DNA of 64,000 bases from Rs1 sp000416275. GTDB lineage: Bacteria; Pseudomonadota; Gammaproteobacteria; Pseudomonadales; Balneatricaceae. This document shows positions 18,007 through 27,424 of this stretch, piece by piece. The notes under the pieces were generated by a model, which was not told where the DNA came from, made no database searches, and saw only the letters and a program-made list of their open reading frames with translations. The stretch spans positions 2,728,001-2,792,000 of the forward strand of contig OZ251574.1 in assembly GCA_965243635.1 (NCBI GenBank), in the 5' to 3' direction. Numbering within the stretch: position 1 is the stretch's first letter; each line of letters starts with the position of its first letter. A program made the translations under genes and the position numbers.

Positions 18007-18093
18007 TATTTATTAACATTTCAAAACCAGACAATAATAACATTATCTGCTAGTATCTCGGGATATTTGAATCAACTAATACGGAGTTTTTTT

Positions 18094-18474
18094 GTGAGCG
18101 AAACAGACCAAACCAAAAGTGGCTATTTAGTGCTTATGTCTAAATTGTGCTTTGATGACAACTTACCTATTCGCTTTATTTACAAAACCGTTCCCGAGCA
18201 CTTAAATGATACCGGATGGCGTATGTATACCGGCTATGAAAGCGAAGAGTACCTCGCCAACGAATTGGCAAATATGCTACCAGTGCCACTCGATACGGCA
18301 TCTAACATGGACTCAAGTCTAGCTGAGCTACTCGCATATAACGCGGGAACGGTCTGGGAGAGAACCCCCGAAAACGAGCAGTGGCAAAGAGTATATGATT
18401 TCAAAATCCCCTCTTCCAACATTAAAGTTAACATCACCAATGACGTCAACAAGTTCAACGCAGAAGTTTTATAA
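18094..18474 (+). CDS. DUF2185/Imm33-like protein
   Basis: A 126-residue soluble acidic protein that resembles the DUF2185 family, some members of which are proposed immunity proteins (Imm33). Supporting blocks are GYLVLMSKLCFDDNLPIRFIYK, DTGWRMYTGYESEEYL and LLAYNAGTVWER. GTG 18094 is chosen because ACGGAG lies 7 bases upstream; a TTG at 18067 has no such site. No cognate toxin is adjacent, so an immunity role is not supported here. A family A repeat ends 88 bases upstream. Confidence 0.7.
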   Translation: MSETDQTKSGYLVLMSKLCFDDNLPIRFIYKTVPEHLNDTGWRMYTGYESEEYLANELANMLPVPLDTASNMDSSLAELLAYNAGTVWERTPENEQWQRVYDFKIPSSNIKVNITNDVNKFNAEVL

Positions 18475-18732
18475 ATAATCACCCTTATCCCCTTGTATTT
18501 TCTATATCCGGCCTTATATAGGTGTTAGCGGCGCTCAACCGAGGCTGCTAAAGAAGACTCTAAACCTCTCATTGATATGCTCAGCCTCTGACAACAGAGA
18601 CTAACCTACTTAAATGCGAGTTTTAGAACCCTAACACCGCTTAGTCTTAGGATAAGCGCCACCCGAAATGATCGACATAGCAACACCCACATGGCGATCA
18701 CTTCAGCACATATTGCTTAAAAGGATATGAAT

Positions 18733-19149
18733 ATGAGAACTTTAGATTTAACCCCCCTATACCGATCTGCAATCGGCTTCGACCGCATAGCGAGCATGAT
18801 CGACAGCGCCGCCAGAAACGACCAACCATCATTCCCACCATACAACGTAGAACTACTCAGCGAGAATGAATATCGAATCACCATGGCCGTCGCAGGATTT
18901 TCTCTCGATGAGCTATTGATTAATTCAGAGCAGGGAAGTATTACCATCAGCGGTGAGAAAGCTAGCAATGATGACAATCCACACTATCTTTACCAGGGGA
19001 TTGCCGCACGTAACTTTGAAAGACGCTTTCAGCTTGCCGATCATATGAAAGTTGTCAATGCGAGCATGGAAAACGGATTACTACACGTTAACTTAGTCCG
19101 CGAAATACCTGAGGCAATGAAGCCTCGATCGATAAAAATAGAGCAGTAA
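18733..19149 (+). CDS. Small heat shock protein, Hsp20/IbpA family
   Basis: ATP-independent holdase that binds unfolding proteins as large oligomers. The protein begins MRTLDLTPLYRSAIGFDR, like IbpA/IbpB, then an alpha-crystallin domain from about residue 33 (PPYNVELLSENEYRITMAVAGFS to VNLVREIPE). The C-terminal PRSIKIEQ carries an I-x-I-type motif used for oligomer contacts. AAAAGG at 18719-18724 favours ATG 18733 over ATG 18727. It is alone in its transcription unit; a heat-shock promoter was not identified with confidence. Confidence 0.93.
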   Translation: MRTLDLTPLYRSAIGFDRIASMIDSAARNDQPSFPPYNVELLSENEYRITMAVAGFSLDELLINSEQGSITISGEKASNDDNPHYLYQGIAARNFERRFQLADHMKVVNASMENGLLHVNLVREIPEAMKPRSIKIEQ

Positions 19150-19315
19150 GCTTTAGCTATTAAGCGATGTTTTATCGCTGAATAGCGCCGAGCTAGAGAA
19201 AGGTTTTTGACCGCTCCTTTCTCTAGATCTCAAGCGCTCTCACTCAACCTTCAATCTTACACTTCTCTACCAAGCTTCAGCAAATATCCGTTAAGCCTCT
19301 CTAAGTTAAACAGTC

Positions 19316-20407
19316 CTAAGTAGGGATCGTATAACCATCTTTCACATCTGCATTTTGCGCCCGATCTCGTAAAAAATGATCCATAATGACAATTGCCAGC
19401 ATCGCCTCAGCAATGGGAGTCGCCCTAATTCCGACACAGGGATCATGACGGCCTTTAGTGATCACTTCCACCTCGTTACCTTCAACATCCACAGATTTTC
19501 CCGGCAAACGTAAGCTAGACGTTGGCTTAAGTGCAATATGCGCGATTAAATCTTGTCCTGTCGTAATCCCGCCAAGCACTCCCCCGCAATGATTAGATAA
19601 AAAGCCGCTGGCGGTAATCTCATCGCGATGCTCAGTGCCTTTTTGTTCAATGACAGCGAAACCATCACCTATTTCTACCCCTTTTACCGCATTAATACTC
19701 ATCAGCGCATGGGCTATTTCAGCATCGATTCGATCAAAAATAGGCTCTCCCAAACCCACTGGCATACCCATTGCATGCACAGTGATTTTAGCACCGATAG
19801 AATTACCCTCTTTGCGCAGAGCATCCATGTAGGCTTCCATTTCCTCGACCACATTGGCATCTGGTGAGAAAAATGGATTTTGCGCAATCGTCTCCCAAGA
19901 AAAATTAGCCGGATCAATTTTTATCGGCCCCAACTGTGATAAATATCCTCTAATACTGACCCCTTTCGTGGCCAGGAATTTTTTCGCCACCGCACCAGCT
20001 GCGACGCGCATCGCCGTTTCACGTGCCGAGGCACGCCCACCTCCGCGATAATCACGAAATCCATATTTATGGGTATAGACATAATCCGCATGCGCCGGGC
20101 GAAAACTATCTTTAATATTACCGTAATCTTTAGAGCGCTGGTCGGTATTGCGGATCAATAAACCAATCGGAGTACCGGTGGTTTTACCTTCAAAGACACC
20201 GGATAAAATTTCGACTTGATCAGCTTCTCTGCGCTGCGTGGTATGTCTAGAAGTCCCAGGCTTTCGTCGATCAAGATCAATTTGCAAGTCTTCAGCTGAC
20301 AACTCTACCCCTGGAGGACAGCCATCAATAATACAACCGAGCGCAGGACCGTGACTTTCGCCAAAAGAGCTAACACTGAACAATTTACCAAAACTATTTC
20401 CGGACAT
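19316..20407 (-). CDS. aroC: Chorismate synthase
   Basis: Last step of the shikimate pathway, converting EPSP to chorismate with reduced FMN. The 363-residue protein has all signature blocks: MSGNSFGKLFSVSSFGESHGPALG at the N-terminus, DLDRRKPGTSRHTTQRREAD, DYRGGGRASARETAMRVAAGAVAKKFL, and GRHDPCVGIRATPIAEAMLA. It follows prmB on the same strand as in E. coli, but a family A repeat (20446-20671) now lies between them. Confidence 0.97.
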   Translation of the reverse strand: MSGNSFGKLFSVSSFGESHGPALGCIIDGCPPGVELSAEDLQIDLDRRKPGTSRHTTQRREADQVEILSGVFEGKTTGTPIGLLIRNTDQRSKDYGNIKDSFRPAHADYVYTHKYGFRDYRGGGRASARETAMRVAAGAVAKKFLATKGVSIRGYLSQLGPIKIDPANFSWETIAQNPFFSPDANVVEEMEAYMDALRKEGNSIGAKITVHAMGMPVGLGEPIFDRIDAEIAHALMSINAVKGVEIGDGFAVIEQKGTEHRDEITASGFLSNHCGGVLGGITTGQDLIAHIALKPTSSLRLPGKSVDVEGNEVEVITKGRHDPCVGIRATPIAEAMLAIVIMDHFLRDRAQNADVKDGYTIPT

Positions 20408-20445
20408 TTTTTTATATCATCCTATTTTTTTGCAAGCCACTGATT

Positions 20446-20671
20446 GAGACCTCTGCATAATTTACCCAGAGGGTATGATAACTGCGCTCGGTAATACGGC
20501 GTTAAAAACCGGTTCAATATGCTCATTTACACCAGTAATACCCATAAAGAAGGGCACACTGTACCCAAAGTGGGGGGCATACTATACCCAAAGTGAGGGG
20601 CACACTGACTCCGCTATCTCGCCAGTTTTTGCCTTGTCTTACCTTCGCTCGCAACGTTATGCAGAGGTCTC
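20446..20671. repeat. MITE-like repeat, family A (copy 3), between prmB and aroC
   Basis: 226-bp element with perfect inverted ends GAGACCTCTGCATAA and TTATGCAGAGGTCTC. The flanks TGATT (20441-20445) and AGATT (20672-20676) are a 4-of-5 duplication. An internal duplication of a TACCCAAAGTGnGGGGCA unit makes it longer than copies at 22687 and 36475. Confidence 0.85.
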
Positions 20672-20682
20672 AGATTCAAATA

Positions 20683-21597
20683 CTACTGGAACAATTTCTG
20701 ACATTCTTTTAAATCTTCAGCATTAATAGCAAAAACACCATTACCGCCATCTGCCAACTCTATCCAAATAAAAGGAATATCGGGGAATTGCGCCCTTAAA
20801 TGTGTTTCACTGTTTCCCACTTCTATCACTAATAATCCATCATCGGCTAAATACTGACTAGCTTGAGCCAACATTTTCTTACACAACTCTAAACCATCAT
20901 CACCACTGCCCAGTGCCAATTCAGGCTCGTGCTGATATTCAGCCGGCATACTCGCTAAATCTTTTTTATCAACATAGGGCGGATTACTGACAATCAAGTC
21001 ATACTTTTTCTGTATATTCCTAAACAAATCACTTTCAATCACCGTCACTTGATCTTCTAGCTTGTGCTTGGCAACATTGATTTTTGCCACCTCAATCGCA
21101 CTCTTACTAATGTCTGCAATATCGACCGCCGCCTCCTCAAAAGCGTAGGCACAGGCAATCCCAATACAACCGGAGCCGGTACACATATCCAAAATTCTAG
21201 AGACCGGACCAGGACGCAGAAAAGGACTAAAAGATTGCTCAATTAATTGCCCGATAGGCGATCGAGGTATAAGCACCCGAGTATCGACATAAAATGGCAA
21301 TTGCATAAACCAAGCTTCATTGGTGATGTAGGGTAATGGCTCTCTTTTGACGATCCGCCGATCTATAAAATTGAGTACTCTCGTACACTCGGTATGAGAG
21401 AGTTTAGCATCTATTACCAGCTCATCAGCGTCCCAAGGTAGATAAACGGCCGCCAGCACTAATTGCCTAGCCTCGTCAATTGCCGATATATGACCGTGGC
21501 CAAAATACACTTTTTGCTGCATCATTTGCGAGTAACACAAACGAATGTAATCGCGAATACTGACTAAGTTTTCAAGGTCTTGATGTTGTTCAATCAT
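20683..21597 (-). CDS. prmB: Ribosomal protein L3 glutamine methyltransferase
   Basis: N5-glutamine methyltransferase for ribosomal protein L3 (YfcB type). The 304-residue protein has the SAM-binding ILDMCTGSGCIGIACAYAF near residue 140 and the catalytic NPPY in IVSNPPYVDKKDL near residue 195. The N-terminus with YFGHGHISAIDEARQLVL is PrmB-like rather than PrmC-like. The divergent neighbour is smrB and the downstream gene is aroC, the conserved enteric arrangement. The stop codon is only 12 bases from the family A repeat. Confidence 0.93.
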   Translation of the reverse strand: MIEQHQDLENLVSIRDYIRLCYSQMMQQKVYFGHGHISAIDEARQLVLAAVYLPWDADELVIDAKLSHTECTRVLNFIDRRIVKREPLPYITNEAWFMQLPFYVDTRVLIPRSPIGQLIEQSFSPFLRPGPVSRILDMCTGSGCIGIACAYAFEEAAVDIADISKSAIEVAKINVAKHKLEDQVTVIESDLFRNIQKKYDLIVSNPPYVDKKDLASMPAEYQHEPELALGSGDDGLELCKKMLAQASQYLADDGLLVIEVGNSETHLRAQFPDIPFIWIELADGGNGVFAINAEDLKECQKLFQ

Positions 21598-22080
21598 TTG
21601 AGTTTCTAACGTATAAAATAAAAAGCGCTATTATAGCCTTTAGACCGAGTTATTTATAGTTGCAATCATGGACTAACAGCGATTATATAAGCTGGCAGCT
21701 GCAACCTTATAATCTACCCGAACAAGGCCTAAATCGATTTTAATCAGAGCTTTATGAGAGCATGAGGACACTGCGCCCAGACTGATAGAGTACTGAATCT
21801 ACGAACACGCTTGCCCAAGCTAATAAAATTTTGCTAATTTCTATGAGCTTGGCTATGCTGCGCTTTATATTATCAGCAATTATGCATACACGACCCGATG
21901 CCCAGAACAGACATTAGCGATAGTTCTAACGGCGACCGATTACTGACTCTGCTTTAAGCTTCCTTTAAACCAATAGCCACCTTCGTCAGCTAGGCTGTAG
22001 TCGCATATTTTGCTAATATACTAACATTTGATAAATTACACTTGAGCTAATCTATCTTTCCCCCATAAATTAGATACCCC
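21598..22080. other. Divergent intergenic region, prmB and smrB
   Basis: 483 bases between divergent genes must hold both promoters. I see no gene, tRNA or repeat. Reading frames here are short. Confidence 0.4.
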
Positions 22081-22680
22081 ATGCCTGACTTTGATGAACC
22101 ATTTACACATACCGCTATTTTTGATGCCAAACCAGACCTTCCGGAGAACCCGCCCGATACTTTCGCCAAAGCGGTATTTGATGTCGCACCTTTTAAACAA
22201 AACAAAGCAAATTTGCGTGTCAAACCCAGCATAAAAAAACGCTCGGACAAATCCTACCATAGAGAGCAAGCAACCCAAGATATGACGCTCGTGTCCGATG
22301 GTTTGTCGACAGAGTCCGTCGATATTGTCGAGTCTGATCAAGCGTTACACTTCGCCTCTGCTGGCATCCAGCTAAAAGTAATGGTCCGTCTAAAAAAAGG
22401 CCACCTGCCCTGGGAGCAGGGAATCGATTTACACGGCATGAGTATTGATGAAGCCCGCAACCAACTCAGCCAATTTATACGCAGCTGCTACCACCAACAG
22501 AACCAAGTGGTACTAGTCGTGCACGGCAAAGCATACAGCCAATCTGGCTCCGCCCCAATTTTAAAATCTTATACTAATGACTGGCTACGCCAACTACCGG
22601 AAGTGCTCGCCTTTAGCTCGGCGCAGGCAAAAGACGGCGGGACCGGAGCACTCTATGTGCTGCTGCGCAGAAAAAGATAA
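22081..22680 (+). CDS. smrB: Smr-domain endonuclease SmrB-like
   Basis: Smr-domain protein; E. coli SmrB cleaves mRNA at collided ribosomes. The 199-residue protein has a variable, charged N-terminal half and a C-terminal Smr domain from about residue 115, with IDLHGMSIDEARNQL, VVLVVHGKAYSQ and the GGTGALYVLLRR end. The DLHG and HGK motifs are the active-site features of the fold. Position divergent from prmB matches enteric smrB (yfcN). A family A repeat begins 7 bases after the stop. Confidence 0.9.
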   Translation: MPDFDEPFTHTAIFDAKPDLPENPPDTFAKAVFDVAPFKQNKANLRVKPSIKKRSDKSYHREQATQDMTLVSDGLSTESVDIVESDQALHFASAGIQLKVMVRLKKGHLPWEQGIDLHGMSIDEARNQLSQFIRSCYHQQNQVVLVVHGKAYSQSGSAPILKSYTNDWLRQLPEVLAFSSAQAKDGGTGALYVLLRRKR

Positions 22681-22686
22681 CAACCT

Positions 22687-22861
22687 GAGAGCTCTGCATA
22701 ACTTACCCGGAGGGCATGATAACTGTGCTCGATAATACGGCGTTAAAAACCGACTCAATATGCTCATTTACACCTTTAATACCCATAAACAGGGGCATAC
22801 TAACTCCGCTATCTCGCCGGTTTTTGCATTGCCTTCGCTCGCAACGTTATGCAGAGGTCTC
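22687..22861. repeat. MITE-like repeat, family A (copy 4)
   Basis: 175-bp element with ends GAGAGCTCTGCATAA and TTATGCAGAGGTCTC, flanked by a perfect 5-bp duplication AACCT (22682-22686 and 22862-22866). It lies just after smrB. Confidence 0.9.
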
Positions 22862-22994
22862 AACCTGCATCTAAACGCCCTACTCTGGCCTTAAAGCCCG
22901 TTAAAAGCAGATATAAACACAATCTACTTTACCTTAATAAAAAGTTACAGTAAGTTACCCTTTAAATTTTTATCTGTCGGAGTTACTGGTTAAA

Positions 22995-23534
22995 ATGGAA
23001 AAAGCATTTGCCAAAATAATAGAAGAAATAGGTGAAGATTTGAGCCGTGAAGGCCTGATCGACACGCCGAGTCGCGCCGCAAAAGCGATCAAATACCTTA
23101 CCCAAGGCTATACACAATCTTTAGATGAAGTGGTTAACAACGCACTTTTTCCTTCAGACAATAGCGAGATGGTCGTCGTGCAAAACATTGAGTTCTATTC
23201 ATTGTGTGAGCACCATATGTTACCGTTTATCGGCAGAGCTCACGTCGCTTATATCCCCCAGGGTAAAGTCATCGGACTCTCTAAAATTGCTAGAATTGTC
23301 GATATGTTTGCCAGACGCTTACAAATTCAAGAAAATATGACCAAAGAAATTGCCGAAGCTATTATGCAAGTCACCAACGCAGAAGGTGTGGGCGTGGTCA
23401 TTGAAGCTGAACATATGTGCATGAAGATGCGCGGTGTCGAAAAACAAAATAGCACGATGAAAACTTCAATGCTATTAGGATCCTTTAGAGCAAGGCCGGC
23501 AACCAGAGCCGAATTTTTCTCCCTGGTAAGCTAA
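22995..23534 (+). CDS. folE: GTP cyclohydrolase I
   Basis: First step of tetrahydrofolate (and pterin) synthesis, GTP to dihydroneopterin triphosphate. The 179-residue protein shows the zinc ligands in LCEHHMLPFIGRAHVAYIP and EAEHMCMKMRGVEK, plus GLSKIARIVDMFARRLQIQE. The N-terminal SREGLIDTPSRAAKA is typical. CGGAG lies about 12 bases before ATG 22995. A long hairpin follows the gene. Confidence 0.97.
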   Translation: MEKAFAKIIEEIGEDLSREGLIDTPSRAAKAIKYLTQGYTQSLDEVVNNALFPSDNSEMVVVQNIEFYSLCEHHMLPFIGRAHVAYIPQGKVIGLSKIARIVDMFARRLQIQENMTKEIAEAIMQVTNAEGVGVVIEAEHMCMKMRGVEKQNSTMKTSMLLGSFRARPATRAEFFSLVS

Positions 23535-23550
23535 TCACCAGCTATGTAGC

Positions 23551-23589
23551 AGAATAGTAAACAGGGGCACTGCTCCTATTTACTATTCT
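23551..23589 (+). terminator. Hairpin after folE
   Basis: AGAATAGTAAA (23551-23561) pairs perfectly with TTTACTATTCT (23579-23589), with further partial pairing AGGGGC/GCTCCT inside. No long U tract follows, so termination efficiency is uncertain. Confidence 0.55.
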
Positions 23590-24029
23590 ATACTCCATCC
23601 AACTGTATTCTATCGAGTCACTCATATATGGCTGACAGCTGAAAATCAGTTAGCATTTGCCAACAGCTTACTCAAAAACTAAGCCACATCCATTCTTTCT
23701 TATCAATCATTCTGCATACATAGCACCGATATTGTATGGAACATTTCGCGGTTTTACTAGATAATCACAACGTTGAATTTATGACACTCGCTTAGTGTAC
23801 GATAAGAGATGTAATGCCAAATATGCTAGCTAGTTTTCATCCAATATCGAGGTCGTGACGAGTTACAACTGATTGCTCGAAATACTATATATAGCTGTTT
23901 GGCTACCCCAGATATCTACACTTAGTCGCATGAGCAGATCGAGTTAGCGAGGCACCCGCTACAACCATCTATCTCTAGATGGAACTAGCTATATTGAGCC
24001 TTATTTTCTACGAATTTACAGGGTACCAA
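23590..24029. other. Intergenic upstream of tolC-like gene
   Basis: About 440 bases with no supported gene. It presumably holds the promoter of the tolC-like gene. No repeat family member is recognised here. Confidence 0.35.
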
Positions 24030-25331
24030 ATGAAGCATATCAATCTTAAAAAATTATCTTCTTTGAGCTTGGGATTAATCACAGTATTTGGCTCATCTTT
24101 AAGCCAGGCTACCAGTCTAGAAGAAGTTTATCGACTGGCCTTTAGCGCAGACCCTCAGCTGCAACAGGCTGCTTACCAACTAATTTACAGCGATGAAAAT
24201 GTCTTGCAAGCCAAAGCGGCATTACTACCGACAATTGATGGAAAGCTAACCGCTAACTGGCAAGATAATTCAGATTCTAAAGCAAGTGACAGCAAAAGTT
24301 ATTCAATCCACTTGAAGCAAGAACTTTACTCCCCCGCACTAGGATCAGCCTACAACAAAGTAAAAATTCTAGACCAACAAGCCAATCTAATTCTCAAACA
24401 GAGCCAACAACAGCTAATCATTCGCACTGTGATCGCTTATACCGATAGCATGATTGCAAAAAGCAACTTAAGCACAACCCGGGCACAAGAGCGCTCCATT
24501 AAACAAAGATTAGACAGAGTAAACGCCGAATTTGAAGTGGGCATCATTGCGATCACTGATGTACACGAAGCTAAAGCTTCATATGATAACGCCAAAGTTG
24601 ACGTCATCATCAGCGTCGGAGCGCTGCAAAACAGTCTAGAGGCTTTACAGAGACTTACCGGCACCTTGATTAAAGAAGTTGACAGTCTGACAAAAAACTA
24701 TCCGATTAAAAACCTTGATCCCAACCTTCCCGATCACTGGATAGCACAAGCTTTAGCCAATAACACCGCCCTCTTAATCGGTAAAAAAACCCGCGAGGCG
24801 GCACACCAAGATACCGACATCGCCAGCGCTAATTTAAAACCCTCAGTAAAACTGCAAGCCTCACATTCTCGCAGTGATCACAGCTTTAATGGCACCAGCA
24901 GTGACAACCAGATAGCGATCGTGCTTAATTTACCTCTTTATAATGGCGGGTCATTAAATTCTAAAGTACGCCAATCGCTCTCTGCAGAAAATATAGCTCA
25001 GTCAAAGCAACAAGACAATATACGCGCGGTTACTCAGACAACCCGCAGCCTGATTCGAGACATTCAAACCAACGTATTATCGATTAGCGCCCGACAGCAG
25101 AGCATTCTCTCAAGTAAAGCCGCTCTCGAGGCGATTAGCGAGGGGTTTAATGTCGGGACCAGAAATATTGTTGACCTTCTACAAGCAGAACAGGCGGTCT
25201 TTAGCGCTGAAAACAAATATGCCACCGCAAGGCTCAATCACATTAGGTTATTCTTTAAATTGAAATTCCAACTGGGTTCGGTCAACGAACAAGATATCAC
25301 AGAACTCGCAAAATGGATGGAAGCGTCTTAG
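24030..25331 (+). CDS. TolC family outer membrane efflux protein
   Basis: Trimeric outer-membrane channel for type I secretion or RND-type efflux. The 433-residue precursor starts MKHINLKKLSSLSLGL with a signal peptide ending near SLSQA. It then has two tandem outer-membrane-efflux repeats (about 30-230 and 235-425), visible as SLEEVYRLAFSADPQLQQA and DHWIAQALANNTALL openings, and the TolC-like end FNVGTRNIVDLLQAEQAVFSAENKYATARL. ATG 24030 is chosen over an earlier in-frame ATG because it starts the signal peptide and follows CAGGG. No pump gene is adjacent. Confidence 0.9.
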   Translation: MKHINLKKLSSLSLGLITVFGSSLSQATSLEEVYRLAFSADPQLQQAAYQLIYSDENVLQAKAALLPTIDGKLTANWQDNSDSKASDSKSYSIHLKQELYSPALGSAYNKVKILDQQANLILKQSQQQLIIRTVIAYTDSMIAKSNLSTTRAQERSIKQRLDRVNAEFEVGIIAITDVHEAKASYDNAKVDVIISVGALQNSLEALQRLTGTLIKEVDSLTKNYPIKNLDPNLPDHWIAQALANNTALLIGKKTREAAHQDTDIASANLKPSVKLQASHSRSDHSFNGTSSDNQIAIVLNLPLYNGGSLNSKVRQSLSAENIAQSKQQDNIRAVTQTTRSLIRDIQTNVLSISARQQSILSSKAALEAISEGFNVGTRNIVDLLQAEQAVFSAENKYATARLNHIRLFFKLKFQLGSVNEQDITELAKWMEAS

Positions 25332-25351
25332 TTGAAGCGAGCGATTGACAA

Positions 25352-25392
25352 ACACCAATAGCAGATTGCCTGACCGATCTAGCTATTGGTGT
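25352..25392. terminator. Bidirectional terminator
   Basis: ACACCAATAGC (25352-25362) and GCTATTGGTGT (25382-25392) form an 11-bp perfect stem between the convergent tolC-like gene and the gene at 25429. Confidence 0.65.
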
Positions 25393-25428
25393 AGATGATA
25401 AAAAATTTCTGCACAATAAAACCACAAA

Positions 25429-26229
25429 TTAATGGATAACAGGCCGCACATCACCGCTATCGGGAAGAATTAACTGCCCTTGAGAATCCACCGCCAAAGC
25501 CCCTTTTTCTGCTGCCAGCTCTAACAAATGCTCGACGATCAACTGCGTAATATGACTGCTAATAATAATGCCCGCTGGAGGATCTCTGGTAAACACTTCA
25601 TCAATAATCAAATCATCGGCTCTTAAGGCGAGCATTAATGGATTATCCATAATTAACGGCACAAGCTCTTCCGGGGTAAACACACTGTGAGTGCCCGCAG
25701 TTTGGATAGCCAGTGTATAAGCATCTAAAACTTGCCCTTCCAACTGCTCCAGGAATTCTTTTTCAGCATTTAACAGCAACTGGTTTAAATGGCTGACACC
25801 TCCCTGCGAAATGTTTGTTAAAGCAAGCTTGGAAACGGTGTAATCAACATCCACTATTTCAAGAGCCTCAACGGCTTCTATTTCGATCAAATCAAAATCT
25901 ATTTCGCTATCCCCATTAGTGACCAGCCACTTATTTTCAATCGCTTCATCGAGCAACATTTCAAGGGCGGCATTGTGGATATTCGCTGCGATGATAAGCC
26001 CTGCACAAGGGTTACTTTCTTCAACGTTCCTAATTAACTTTCCCGCTCTTGCAGCGAGTAAGGTAGGATCTTGAAATACAATTTCAGCCAGTTCATCGGA
26101 ATTAATAATTAAGTTTGACGCACACAATTGCTCTGCCGTAAATAATGGTTTCGCACCATCAGTCTCACTTAACAACGCTAGATATTGAGTGCGAATATTA
26201 GTGAGAATATCAGTTAGGATTTGACTCAA
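25429..26229 (-). CDS. Hypothetical protein with internal duplication
   Basis: An acidic, cytoplasmic-type protein of about 266 residues with no recognised family. Two halves resemble each other: PTLLAARAGKLIRNVEESNP followed by CAGLIIAANIHNAALEMLL in the first, and PLMLALRADDLI followed by PAGIIISSHITQLIVEHLLE in the second, implying an internal duplication. The start is uncertain: TTG 26229 follows AAGGTG with suitable spacing, whereas the longest frame begins at 26280 inside a family B repeat and is unlikely to be ancestral. Confidence 0.65.
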   Translation of the reverse strand: MSQILTDILTNIRTQYLALLSETDGAKPLFTAEQLCASNLIINSDELAEIVFQDPTLLAARAGKLIRNVEESNPCAGLIIAANIHNAALEMLLDEAIENKWLVTNGDSEIDFDLIEIEAVEALEIVDVDYTVSKLALTNISQGGVSHLNQLLLNAEKEFLEQLEGQVLDAYTLAIQTAGTHSVFTPEELVPLIMDNPLMLALRADDLIIDEVFTRDPPAGIIISSHITQLIVEHLLELAAEKGALAVDSQGQLILPDSGDVRPVIH

Positions 26230-26261
26230 ATGGAACACCTTAAATTTTAGCCTAAAATTAA

Positions 26262-26421
26262 CCTGAATCGGTGACTTCACTGCACCACATAGCGAAAGCT
26301 CTTGATTCTACAGCGTTTAGAAAAAGATCAGCTGCACCGATAAGTGCAGCTAATATTTTTCAATTCCACTGTAGAAGCAATATCTTACACTCTGTATTTA
26401 CTTTGAAATCACGGATTCAGG
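26262..26421. repeat. MITE-like repeat, family B (copy 3)
   Basis: 160-bp element closely matching copy 1, with ends CCTGAATCGGTGACTTC and GAAATCACGGATTCAGG. It is flanked by a perfect 5-bp duplication ATTAA (26257-26261 and 26422-26426). It lies immediately upstream of the hypothetical gene at 25429-26229. Confidence 0.85.
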
Positions 26422-26707
26422 ATTAAGTGACGCTATTAAATTTTTTACTTACAAAAAACGAGAACTCGAAACCACAACACAGTCATTGATTATGAATATT
26501 TGGGAGATATAAAAGCTGACAATGAAAAACTTGCGGTACTTAGAAAGTATCTGAAAAAATCACATACGCCCTTGGCACACCGAGAAGCTGGTGATGGAAA
26601 CAGCAACTGCAGACAGACTAATAGTCCGGTGAAAGCGATTAACAGAGAATACCAATATTTGGACACCCCACAGATCTGCCAAACACGGAATTTATGCAGA
26701 GACTTTT
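26422..26707. other. Intergenic, possible gene remnant
   Basis: A frame at 26500-26811 runs through here but overlaps the end of the next minus-strand gene and has no recognisable features. I do not call a gene. Confidence 0.3.
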
Positions 26708-27361
26708 TCAGTGGAATGTTATACCAATCGGCGCCACATCACTTTTTATCTCATCAAAGTATACTCGCAATTCAGAGAGCGGCTTTAATGAATAGTCTAT
26801 TGGGTCTTTAGGTATATCAATCCAATCTAGCGCCCATATTCTGGTCATTAGCTCATATTCACCGATCAACGCATCGAGAAATATCATCACCGCCTCAACT
26901 CGCGGATCTGTTTCTAAAATATCCGGCACCTTCTTCATATACAAGGTCAGGTGCAATTTGTCATCGCTGTTTTTCAGCGAAAACCAATAGTCAGATAAGT
27001 GGCAAATCTCACCTGCAACATTTATGCAGTTTGGAATAGGATCATAGCGATGATTGAAGGCTTTAAAAATTATACCGCTGAGCTGAGGAGCAGAGCCGAC
27101 CAGGGCTAATACAGAGTGGATAGATTCAGGATAACCATCACATCCAAAAATCATTTCAATAGGCCCCTCTTCATCCACTTCAAAGTGAAAAGTTAAATTC
27201 TCATCGATGCGAAATAACTTTTCACGGTAGTCACCCAATAAAAGTTCAGCGTCAAACTGATCATCTTCTCGACTCTCAAGCACTTGCTCAATGCTCAACT
27301 CCAGCGACTGCCAAAACCCTTCAATCTCTTTAGAATAAATATCAAGTGAATAATGCTGCAT
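26708..27361 (-). CDS. Hypothetical protein
   Basis: A 217-residue acidic soluble protein beginning MQHYSLDIYSKEI, rich in aromatic and acidic residues, with no signal peptide or membrane helix. I do not recognise the family. CAGGAA lies about 5 bases before ATG 27361, so expression is plausible. It is transcribed in the same direction as dcd, 63 bases downstream of the dcd stop, and may share its transcript. Confidence 0.65.
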   Translation of the reverse strand: MQHYSLDIYSKEIEGFWQSLELSIEQVLESREDDQFDAELLLGDYREKLFRIDENLTFHFEVDEEGPIEMIFGCDGYPESIHSVLALVGSAPQLSGIIFKAFNHRYDPIPNCINVAGEICHLSDYWFSLKNSDDKLHLTLYMKKVPDILETDPRVEAVMIFLDALIGEYELMTRIWALDWIDIPKDPIDYSLKPLSELRVYFDEIKSDVAPIGITFH

Positions 27362-27424
27362 TTGTTTCCTGTTTCTCTAAGCTAAAGATCGATATGAAAT
27401 ACTTTTAGATTTTTTGACGACCAA

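Noticed and set aside
17819..18043. Recurring small frame (PFFMGITGVNEH-type) in family A repeats
   Set aside because: The same peptide appears, with frame breaks, in several family A copies. It reflects the repeat sequence, not a conserved protein gene.
18094..18474. Toxin-immunity pair around the DUF2185/Imm33-like gene
   Set aside because: No toxin-like gene lies next to it; neighbours are a repeat and an Hsp20 gene.
20446..20671. Family A repeats as rho-independent terminators
   Set aside because: Their inverted ends are 200 bp apart, lack a U tract and carry target duplications, which fits transposition rather than termination.
26500..26811. 103-codon open frame
   Set aside because: Overlaps the 3' end of a better-supported minus-strand gene and shows no family resemblance.
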